In this document: piece after piece, positions 1 through 5,073 of the stretch | Numbering within the stretch: position 1 is the stretch's first letter | Layout of the letters: each line of letters begins with the position of its first letter | Assembly (NCBI GenBank): GCA_030624945.1 | Contig: JAUXJB010000141.1 | Span: 1 to 5,103, forward strand | Length of the DNA stretch: 5,103 bases | Direction of reading: 5' to 3' | From: Deltaproteobacteria bacterium | GTDB lineage: Bacteria; Myxococcota_A; UBA9160; SZUA-336 | Translations under genes and position numbers: made by a program | The notes under the pieces: generated by a model | Databases searched by the model: none | What the model was told of the DNA's origin: nothing | What the model saw: only the letters and a program-made list of their open reading frames with translations

Positions 1-40
1 CGTCCCTCCTGCCGACGCCCGGGCCTTGTACGCTGGAGAC

Positions 41-193
41 ATGGCCACGGAGGCGAAGTTCGAGTGCAAGTGCTGCCGGTACTACACGCTGCCGGAGCAG
101 TCACCGGCGGTAGCGACAGCCAGGGTCTCTGCGCCTGGATCGATACTAGAGTCGAATGACATCGTGACTAAGGAGATGGAAGATGGGAGATAA
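41..193 (+). pseudogene. Small cysteine-rich CPCC-like ORF, probably a degraded fragment
   Basis: A 50-codon frame from ATG 41 to TAA 191-193. Residues 7-17 read FECKCCRYYTL, followed by PEQSP. This resembles the start of small cysteine-rich CPCC-type proteins, which typically read CPCCGYYTL then, about 10 residues on, CPVCxWEDD. Here the second cysteine pair is absent in this frame. Reading one base back from position 106 gives GGSDSQGLCAWIDTRVE and then a stop at 157-159, which partly recalls the missing half (one Cys followed by a Trp and an acidic residue). A -1 frameshift in an ancestral metal-binding domain is therefore plausible, and the tail after residue 24 looks like out-of-frame sequence. 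GGAG at 35-38 is only two bases from the ATG, so translation initiation is doubtful. The end overlaps the start of the lysine-rich ORF at 183. The family link rests on memory of the motif and is tentative. Confidence 0.35.
170..175 (+). promoter_or_regulatory. Shine-Dalgarno site AAGGAG for the lysine-rich small ORF
   Basis: AAGGAG lies seven bases before ATG 183-185, ideal strength and spacing. A closer ATG at 176 directly abuts the site and leads to a stop after five codons, so the 183 start is the one this site serves. Confidence 0.7.
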
Positions 194-311
194 GGGAAAG
201 AAAGACAAGGGCAAGAAAGAGACACAGAAGAAGGCGAAGTTGACGCTTAGGGAGAAACGGAAACGGAAGAAGGAAAAGAGCAACGGGAGAGGATCGCAAA
301 CGGAGGCATAG
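183..311 (+). CDS. Small lysine-rich hypothetical protein (42 aa)
   Basis: A 42-residue product from ATG 183 to TAG 309-311, beginning MGDKGKKDKGKKETQKKAK and continuing TLREKRKRKKEK. Nearly half of the residues are Lys or Arg, interspersed with Glu, Asp, Gln and Gly. There is no hydrophobic core, signal peptide or membrane segment, so it is probably disordered or helical only when bound, with a cytoplasmic nucleic-acid or ribosome partner as a guess. Short proteins of this KGKKDKGKK...LTxKEKRKxKKEK style occur as uncharacterised proteins in many bacteria, and I know of no assigned function. A perfect AAGGAG seven bases upstream supports real translation. The coding strand is almost pure purine from 170 to about 290, unlike the GC-rich surroundings, and the codons AAG/AAA/GAG explain this. 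It converges on the glycosyltransferase ending at 396, with 84 bases between. Confidence 0.65.
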   Translation: MGDKGKKDKGKKETQKKAKLTLREKRKRKKEKSNGRGSQTEA

Positions 312-350
312 GCCGAGTGAGCCGGGTTGAGGAGGCACGCTGTCTCTCCT

Positions 351-384
351 GGTCCTGCGGCCCTCCGCGCCGCTGCGGCGGACC
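351..384. terminator. Possible stem-loop between convergent genes
   Basis: GGTCC (351-355) and GGACC (380-384) are inverted and extend by GC/GC after a single bulged T at 356. The interior can form CGCCG-CTG-CGGCG (368-380) as an alternative hairpin. A ten-base palindrome GACCCGGGTC (388-397) overlaps the stop codon of the minus-strand gene. The location between two converging stop codons (311 and 396) suits a bidirectional terminator. No run of T follows on either strand, so this is not a canonical intrinsic terminator and could be chance pairing in GC-rich DNA. Confidence 0.25.
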
Positions 385-395
385 CATGACCCGGG

Positions 396-1679
396 TCAGA
401 CCGCGGCGCGGGAGCGCTGCGAGAGCCGGTCGTCGAGCAACTCCTCCAGCACCTCGAAGGAGAAGTAGCGGCGCCCGAGTGTGAAGTTGTGCTCGGCGGT
501 CTCGCGCCTCGCCTTCGGATCCGAGAGAATCGATCGGATTGTGTCGACGGCGTCGTCGGTCAACACGTTGTCCTCGATCTGGACCGTCCGGAACCCCTTC
601 GACCCGATGTCCGGCCAGTAGACCGGCTTGTAGTTGTTCAGAAAGATCGGTCGGCGCGCGAGCAGCGCTTCGACGAACGCGTTCCCGAACCCCTCGTAGC
701 GGCTGAAGTAGGTGCACGCCGTCGCGTGAGCATAGGCGTCCTCGAGGCTGAAGACGGGGCGTCCGGCGGCGTCGCTGCCCCGCACGGCGTCGAAGCGCTC
801 ACCGGCGAAGAGCACCGCGTCGCCGAGGCCGAGGTCGGCGACCTGCGCCCGCAGCTCATCGGTGTACTCCTCGTTCCAGTCGTCGCGCGACGTCCCGGTG
901 ATGACCAGTCGGACAGACGGATCCTCGAGGCGGTGCACCAGTTCGATGGCGGTCTCGATCCCCTTGCGGCGCACGATCCGCGTGATCTGGAAGAGGAGCG
1001 TATCGTCGCGCCCGCACCCGAGCGCCTCGGGTAGCGCGCGGTTGAAGAGGTCCCGGCGTGCGAAGGCGTGCTCGAAGTCCATCACGTTCGGGATCACGAC
1101 CGGCTCGATGCCCATCTCCCGCTTGAGGGAGTCGCGGCAGTAGGTATTGATCACCGCGTGGCGCAGATTGGGCAGGTGGGGCGGGAAGCACTCCTCGATG
1201 ATGGCACGCACCACGGGGTAACGCGTCGCGTAGCGGTCGCCGCGCTCCCAGTGGAAGTCATGGTCGTGCGCGAGAGCGGCCATCCCGGTCCGCTCCAGCA
1301 CGCGGCGCAGGGCCATGCCCATCGTGAGATGGCAGGGCAGCGTCGTGTTGTTCTGCGTGATCAGGAACTCGATGCGCTGCTCGACGAGCCAGAGCTGGAT
1401 CCCGCGCTCGATCACCGCCGCCCCGCGTTCGAGCCGCTCCGCCAGCTCGGCCTCATCGACCTCCTGGAAGAAGAAGGCGTCGTCCTGGTCGCGGATGCAC
1501 TCGGGGTGGGAGAACGCCATCTCGGGCAGCACCGACGCGTTGCGGATCGAGGCCTCGAGCTCGCCCGTGAGGACGTGGACCTCGTGGCCCATCCGCTCGA
1601 GGACGGCGATCCACTTCTCGGTCTCGAGGGCAACGCCGTCGATCCCGCCGATTCTGCCGATGGCGATTCCGATTCTCAT
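396..1679 (-). CDS. GT4-like glycosyltransferase with HDHDFHWER motif (427 aa)
   Basis: A retaining-type GT-B glycosyltransferase, expected to move a sugar from a nucleotide-sugar donor to an unidentified acceptor in the cytoplasm. Residues 1-20 (MRIGIAIGRIGGIDGVALET) form the first Rossmann strand and glycine loop. The N-terminal domain carries QNNTTLP (109-115) and HDHDFHWER (138-146), then VINTYCRDSL (176-185) and IPNV (196-199). The C-terminal domain has QITRIVRRKG (231-240), where R234 and K239 match the donor-diphosphate-binding positions of GT4. It also has EGFGNAFVE (329-337), the EX7E motif. The length of 427 residues is normal for GT4. The HDF-x-WER motif recalls the GT4 branch that includes mannosylglucosylglycerate synthase-type enzymes. 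That is a memory-based resemblance, not an assignment. The frame stays open for 351 codons upstream, but only from this ATG does the sequence look protein-like. No Shine-Dalgarno is visible. It is the last gene of the block and ends with TGA at 396-398. Confidence 0.85.
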   Translation of the reverse strand: MRIGIAIGRIGGIDGVALETEKWIAVLERMGHEVHVLTGELEASIRNASVLPEMAFSHPECIRDQDDAFFFQEVDEAELAERLERGAAVIERGIQLWLVEQRIEFLITQNNTTLPCHLTMGMALRRVLERTGMAALAHDHDFHWERGDRYATRYPVVRAIIEECFPPHLPNLRHAVINTYCRDSLKREMGIEPVVIPNVMDFEHAFARRDLFNRALPEALGCGRDDTLLFQITRIVRRKGIETAIELVHRLEDPSVRLVITGTSRDDWNEEYTDELRAQVADLGLGDAVLFAGERFDAVRGSDAAGRPVFSLEDAYAHATACTYFSRYEGFGNAFVEALLARRPIFLNNYKPVYWPDIGSKGFRTVQIEDNVLTDDAVDTIRSILSDPKARRETAEHNFTLGRRYFSFEVLEELLDDRLSQRSRAAV

Positions 1680-1774
1680 GGTGCAGGCACGCTGCCCCGG
1701 GGGGCAAGCACAGATGGGATGATCGGCAGATCTTTCGCCCTGAATGAATGCCGGGCCGTTCGCCGAAACGACCG
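1680..1774 (-). other. 95-base spacer with hairpin next to the start of the third glycosyltransferase
   Basis: This is the only real gap inside the glycosyltransferase block. On the minus strand, a stem GCTTGCCCC/GGGGCAGC (1709-1691, one bulged T, loop CCCG) ends 11 bases before ATG 1679. The 11 bases between include GTGCCTGCAC, itself an inverted repeat. No purine-rich ribosome binding site is present at the usual distance. I see no convincing -35/-10 pair and no T-run terminator. The stem could affect translation initiation or RNA processing, or could be a by-product of GC-rich sequence. Confidence 0.3.
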
Positions 1775-2905
1775 TCAGGAGGGCCGCGCATCCGCAAGGG
1801 CGCTGAAGTGCTCGCGGAAACGCCCGAATTGCCGGATCTTGTCGAAATCGCGCTCCATCAGGGCGCGTCCGGCGGCGGCCATCCGCTTGTACGCCTCCCG
1901 GTCGGCCCAGATTCGCTCGATCGCGCCTCCGAGCGCCTCGACGTCGCCCGGCTCGACCAGCAGCCCCGTCTCGCCCTCGTGCACCACCTCCGGCGTACCG
2001 GCCAGCCGCGTCGAGACGACGGGCGTGCTCATCGCCATCGACTCGAGCAGGACGTTCGGCAGTCCTTCCTTGCGCACGCTCGAGAGCACGGTGACGTCGA
2101 TCGCCTCGAAGGCATACTCCGGCTGGCTCGTGAAGGGGAAAAAAGTCACGTTGCCCAAGAGATCCCACTCGGCGACCTTGCCCCTGAGCATCTCCTCGTC
2201 GGGCCCGTCCCCCACCAGCATCAGGTGCACGCCCGGGAGTTTCCTGCGGACGGAAACGACCGCCTCCAGCAGCAGCACTTGCGCCTTGCGCTCCTCGAAG
2301 GAGCCGAGGCAACCCAGCACCGGCCCCGCGCCTTCCGGGAGCGGGTAGCGTCTGCGCGCTTCCGCCTGGCGCGCCGGGTCGGACCGGAAGCGTCCCAGCT
2401 CCGTGCCCTGGTAGATCAGGTGGACGTGGTCGGCCGGCACGCCGTAGTCCGACACTAGGTAGTCGCGCGTGAAGCCGGTGATGGCGACGACGTCGTAGAA
2501 AATGTCCCGCTCGGGCTCGTAGAAGCGCTTTTCGTAGCCGGGGACGATCGTTCCGGTCTTGGGGACGAGCACGGTGCGCAGGCCGGCGTTCGCGATGCAG
2601 TCCGCGGCGAACATCGAGCAGTGGAACGCCTCGCGCGCGGGATGTACTGTGCAGACGGCGACGTCGGCGTCCGCGAGCGCGGCGGTCCAGAGGCGCCTTC
2701 CCTCCTCGTCGCGCCGGGCGATGGCCTTCCAATCGTACGTGACGACGCGCGCGTCGGTCTTGCGCCCGTCCTCGGCGTTGAATCCGGTTGCGGAGGTCAG
2801 CAGGGTCACCTCGACGCCGGCCGCCAGGAAGTCGCGGATCGCCTCCGACACCCAGATCTGGGTGCCCCCGCGAAGGTCGGTGTCCTCGATGAAGCAGACG
2901 CGCAT
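1775..2905 (-). CDS. GT4 family glycosyltransferase (376 aa)
   Basis: A canonical GT4 (glycosyl transferases group 1) enzyme. The N-terminal GT-B domain starts MRVCFIEDTDLRGGTQIWV (1-19), with the GG loop at 13-14 that normally contacts the donor and acceptor. The C-terminal domain shows GSFEERKAQ (201-209), with R206/K207 in the diphosphate-contact region. It then has VGDGPDEEML (231-240), the EX7E motif EGLPNVLLE (280-288) and TPVVSTRLAGTPEVV (294-308). The usual GRL before the K loop is GSF here, so the first Arg is replaced by Ser202, a mild deviation. The product is cytoplasmic, with no signal peptide or membrane segment. Donor and acceptor cannot be deduced. ATG 2905 is six bases after the TAG of the upstream glycosyltransferase. 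Its ribosome site AGGGAG lies inside that gene's last codons, so the two are almost certainly cotranscribed and translationally coupled. It stops with TGA at 1775-1777. Confidence 0.93.
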   Translation of the reverse strand: MRVCFIEDTDLRGGTQIWVSEAIRDFLAAGVEVTLLTSATGFNAEDGRKTDARVVTYDWKAIARRDEEGRRLWTAALADADVAVCTVHPAREAFHCSMFAADCIANAGLRTVLVPKTGTIVPGYEKRFYEPERDIFYDVVAITGFTRDYLVSDYGVPADHVHLIYQGTELGRFRSDPARQAEARRRYPLPEGAGPVLGCLGSFEERKAQVLLLEAVVSVRRKLPGVHLMLVGDGPDEEMLRGKVAEWDLLGNVTFFPFTSQPEYAFEAIDVTVLSSVRKEGLPNVLLESMAMSTPVVSTRLAGTPEVVHEGETGLLVEPGDVEALGGAIERIWADREAYKRMAAAGRALMERDFDKIRQFGRFREHFSALADARPS

Positions 2906-2911
2906 GCCGGG

Positions 2912-4660
2912 CTACTCCCTGTCCCCGGCGCGCCCCGCGAGGATATCGAGCCCCACCTGAAACGAGTGTGTCAGGGCGGGCATGCTGTAGCGCGCCGCAA
3001 CGGCGCGGCGATTGTGGTGGCGGAGTTTCGACGAGACCGACGGCCGAAACACGAGGTCCGTGATCTCCTGCAGGAGCTCGGTCCCGAAGCGGCCGTCAGG
3101 GAAGTGGGAATACTGGATGCGGCTGCTGTTCTTCAAGTTGCGGCCGGTAATCGCGTCGAAGACCTCCCGCGGATGATACTGGGAACAGACCAGCGGAAGA
3201 CCCGCGGCGGCGGCCTCCAGGATCGGCAGGCCGCGTCCCTCCGTCTCACTGGGAAGCATCACGAGATCGGCGACGTGGTAGAGGTCGGCCATGCTCAGCT
3301 GATCGGGGCCACGCGCATGGAGGGTCGATTTCCCGAGCTTGCCCGCGGAGAGCAGAAGGTAGATACGACGACCGATGTCGTGGGGCGCACCGCTCAAGAC
3401 GCGCCTGAAGCCAGTCACGACGTCGCGCAGGTCCTCCTCGTGCTCGGCCGGCACCGGGCCGGTCACGTGAAGGGTGAGAGTCAACTCAGGATTCTCCTCG
3501 AACATCGATCGGAAGGGCGCGTACTGCAAGAGCGTCCCGATCAGCTCCCAGTCGCGCGGGATCCGCTTGCGCGGCACGACGCGCGTGGGTTGCAGGAACC
3601 AGAGCGCGTGCGGGTCGGTGAGATCGAAGGATAGACCGGTCTCGGCGCCGCAGACGACGGGTTGCTGCTCCTTCATCCATTCGGGGATGCGTGCCTCGAA
3701 GCCCTCGATCAACTCGACAGGGACTGTCTCTTCGCCGTTCGCAAGGATATGTCGGAGCTGACGACGCAGCTCCGCCTTGCGCTCGGGGGTGATCGGCACG
3801 AAGAACTCGTCGTCAACGTAGGTGCCGATTTCCATGATCCGAGAGAGCGCGGTGTCCGAACGCCGGATCAACTCGTCCCGCTGGAGCGCGTTGATCACGA
3901 GGGTCAGCCAGCGCGAGCCGTTCCACGGATGGATGCGCTCGATGAAGTGGAAAAAGCTGTCGTTGGTGCAGTTCCGGAAGAAGTGGTCGCGGGCGCCGGG
4001 AGACTCGCCGCGCTCCCGTTCGGAAGAGGGCTTGCCCGACTCCCAGTAGAAGTCGTGGCAGGAGTTGAGGACAGAGATGCCCAGTATCTCGGACGCCAGC
4101 ACCGCGGCGAGGGCGAGGGCCGGGTTGCCGGGGTTGGAGTTCACGCCGACCGTGATCAGCAGGCCGACGCGGTTCTCCACGAGGTAGCCGGCCAGCTCGC
4201 GCGCGAACCCGACGGCCTGCCGCCAGATCTCGCGCGCGATCTCGCGAGACTCCGCGCTGCCCGACGGCATTTCGGCCCGGAACATGCGGTCGAACCAGAT
4301 TCCGCCATCCCACTTGGACCAGCCGTTTGCCTGGTCGATCCGTTTTCTGTGCCAGCGCTTCGCGAGGACCTCGTCCGCCGAGATGAAGTCACCCCCGATG
4401 CAGTGGATGACGGCTTCGATCCCGCGGTCGCGAAGCTCCTGCTCAAGACAGGAGGCGTACTTCGCGATCTCGATGCTGACGCCGTCGATGCCGTAGCCGA
4501 AGGTGAGGAACGCGATCCCGCCGGCGAGCCGCTGCGTGAAGCCTTCGTCCGGAGCCGCGTCCGTCTTCGTCGGGAACTCGTCCAAGACGCCGTGGATGTC
4601 CGCCCATGACTCCACCCTCCGGTCCGCAAGGTCGTCCAGGCTGAAGGCGCTCCGTTCCAT
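2912..4660 (-). CDS. Long GT4-like glycosyltransferase, HDFYWE type (582 aa)
   Basis: First gene of the block and a distant relative of the third. Counting from ATG 4660, residues 1-45 are a polar extension without recognisable motif. The GT-B N-terminal domain begins GGIAFLTFGYGIDGVSIE (47-64). HDFYWE lies at 202-207 and VINALQRDEL at 255-264. The C-terminal domain has LQPTRVVPRKR (356-366), where R360 and R364/K365 match the diphosphate loop, and the EX7E motif EGRGLPILE (474-482). The segment between VIN...L and the diphosphate loop is about 45 residues longer than in the third gene, which accounts for part of the extra size over a usual 370-430 residue GT4. ATG 4660 is preceded by GGGGAG at only three bases. 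An in-frame GTG at 4714 would add 18 residues but has no ribosome site, so I prefer 4660. The stop is TAG at 2912-2914. The product is probably cytoplasmic, with unknown donor and acceptor. The GT-B fold is well supported; the exact start and function are not. Confidence 0.85.
   Translation of the reverse strand: MERSAFSLDDLADRRVESWADIHGVLDEFPTKTDAAPDEGFTQRLAGGIAFLTFGYGIDGVSIEIAKYASCLEQELRDRGIEAVIHCIGGDFISADEVLAKRWHRKRIDQANGWSKWDGGIWFDRMFRAEMPSGSAESREIAREIWRQAVGFARELAGYLVENRVGLLITVGVNSNPGNPALALAAVLASEILGISVLNSCHDFYWESGKPSSERERGESPGARDHFFRNCTNDSFFHFIERIHPWNGSRWLTLVINALQRDELIRRSDTALSRIMEIGTYVDDEFFVPITPERKAELRRQLRHILANGEETVPVELIEGFEARIPEWMKEQQPVVCGAETGLSFDLTDPHALWFLQPTRVVPRKRIPRDWELIGTLLQYAPFRSMFEENPELTLTLHVTGPVPAEHEEDLRDVVTGFRRVLSGAPHDIGRRIYLLLSAGKLGKSTLHARGPDQLSMADLYHVADLVMLPSETEGRGLPILEAAAAGLPLVCSQYHPREVFDAITGRNLKNSSRIQYSHFPDGRFGTELLQEITDLVFRPSVSSKLRHHNRRAVAARYSMPALTHSFQVGLDILAGRAGDRE
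2915..2920 (-). promoter_or_regulatory. Shine-Dalgarno site AGGGAG of the second glycosyltransferase
   Basis: On the minus strand AGGGAG is followed by the TAG stop of the upstream gene and six more bases, then ATG 2905, a spacing of nine bases. It fixes the start of the 376-residue protein and indicates translational coupling to the gene before it. Confidence 0.65.
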
Positions 4661-4768
4661 GGGCTCCCCGGGATCCCGATCGATCCCACGCGTGCTGCGA
4701 ACGCGACGCGACACCAGGGCATGCTACTGGAACCCGAGGTCAGCGAACCGGGACCGGGGCATGCGCGA

Positions 4769-4788
4769 CTTCTGGGGAACCCCAGAGG
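4769..4788. repeat. Compact hairpin upstream of the glycosyltransferase block
   Basis: TCTGGGG (4771-4777) and CCCCAGA (4780-4786) are perfect inverted repeats separated by AA. The stem can extend by one wobble and one C-G pair on each side. It lies about 110 bases upstream of ATG 4660 and about 25 bases after the stop of the small minus-strand ORF. There is no adjacent T-run, so an intrinsic terminator is unlikely. A 5' leader structure or protein-binding site is possible. Confidence 0.4.
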
Positions 4789-4813
4789 CCGCGGGTTCGA
4801 GGCGAGCCCAAAT

Positions 4814-4912
4814 TCAGTTCGTCCGCGCGTGGGCTGGTTGCCCTACACGAGTGATCGTGTCCGCGATGCGCTTCCGGAGCCTCTTCCGCGTCGTCGTTCC
4901 GCTCTTCGCCAT
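4814..4912 (-). CDS. Very small basic ORF with perfect ribosome binding site (32 aa)
   Basis: An unrecognised 32-codon frame from ATG 4912 to TGA 4814-4816. The product starts MAKSGTTTRKRLRKRIADT and ends RVGQPAHARTN. The core TRKRLRKR is strongly basic and could form an amphipathic helix with IADTITRV. There are no Cys residues, signal peptide or membrane span. Its main support is AAGGAGG exactly eight bases before the ATG, close to the ideal anti-Shine-Dalgarno complement. It is far shorter than usual gene-caller cut-offs. It reads in the same direction as the glycosyltransferases, 153 bases before the first one, so it may be the first ORF of that transcript or an independent small gene. 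A leader peptide is conceivable, but no run of regulatory codons or attenuator with a T-tract is visible. It could also be the truncated start of a longer gene whose remainder was lost. Confidence 0.5.
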   Translation of the reverse strand: MAKSGTTTRKRLRKRIADTITRVGQPAHARTN

Positions 4913-4920
4913 GTCTGCGG

Positions 4921-4927
4921 CCTCCTT
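4921..4927 (-). promoter_or_regulatory. Strong Shine-Dalgarno site AAGGAGG of the small basic ORF
   Basis: On the minus strand GAAAAGGAGG is followed by eight bases and then ATG 4912. This is the strongest ribosome binding site in the window and is what marks the 32-codon frame as probably translated. Confidence 0.65.
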
Positions 4928-4937
4928 TTCGGGTCCC

Positions 4938-4952
4938 AGGCAGTGACTGCCT
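4938..4952. repeat. 15-base palindrome AGGCAGTGACTGCCT
   Basis: AGGCAGT-G-ACTGCCT is a perfect seven-base inverted repeat around a single central base. It ends 11 bases upstream of the AAGGAGG of the small minus-strand ORF. An odd-length palindrome of this type at a promoter-proximal site fits a dimeric regulator's operator. It could also form a small RNA hairpin. No -10/-35 pair is recognisable around it. Confidence 0.4.
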
Positions 4953-4998
4953 AGTCCCTGAACAAGCGCGACCGGAGCCTGCGCCTCGCCCCAAATAG

Positions 4999-5073
4999 CC
5001 TGAAACGTCCGACCCTGCGGGTATTTCCTTCTTCTACGACAAAGACGAAACCCGACAGAGAGGACGTTTCAGG
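4999..5073. repeat. Perfect 12-base inverted repeat, 51-base spacer
   Basis: CCTGAAACGTCC (4999-5010) and GGACGTTTCAGG (5062-5073) are exact reverse complements. Inside them CGGGT (5018-5022) and ACCCG (5050-5054) are also inverted, so the whole 75 bases can fold as a two-tier stem-loop. The right arm contains the region between the ribosome site and the GTG of the reading frame at 5073. It may be a subterminal or terminal IS element repeat, an operator for transposase autoregulation, or an RNA structure that shields the transposase start from read-through transcripts. Confidence 0.7.

Noticed and set aside
1068..2348. A 426-codon plus-strand open frame antisense to the second and third glycosyltransferases.
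   Set aside because: The product mirrors the sense codons, lacks recognisable motifs or a ribosome site, and such long antisense frames are expected in GC-rich coding DNA.
1680..2732. The reading frame of the third glycosyltransferase remains open upstream through most of the second gene (351 extra codons).
   Set aside because: The extension is Arg/Ala/Gly-rich with no domain motif and lies on the same strand inside a gene with clear GT4 motifs. It is a frame shadow caused by high GC, and the real start is ATG 1679.
2621..4609. Two long plus-strand open frames (2621-3634 and 3662-4609) antisense to the first glycosyltransferase.
   Set aside because: Low-complexity Val/Arg/Glu/Ala-rich products with no domain signature. 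The minus-strand frame has clear GT-B motifs, so these are shadows.
4661..4714. An 18-residue N-terminal extension of the first glycosyltransferase from GTG 4714.
   Set aside because: No ribosome site precedes the GTG and the extension is Arg-rich without similarity to a domain. ATG 4660 has at least GGGGAG nearby. It is kept as a minor alternative.
4760..4812. A tRNA-like look: GGCCGCGGGTTCGA after a hairpin.
   Set aside because: The five bases after the TTCGA loop do not pair with GCGGG to form a T-stem, the hairpin has no seven-base anticodon loop, and no acceptor stem was found.
4740..4994. An 84-codon minus-strand frame across the right intergenic region.
   Set aside because: No ribosome site at its start and a composition typical of a non-coding GC-rich frame. 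The 32-codon ORF in another frame of the same strand has far better initiation signals.
4950..5030. Possible -35 TTGTTC (4965-4960) and TATTTG (4997-4992) promoter hexamers on the minus strand.
   Set aside because: Neither has an acceptable partner hexamer at 16-18 bases.
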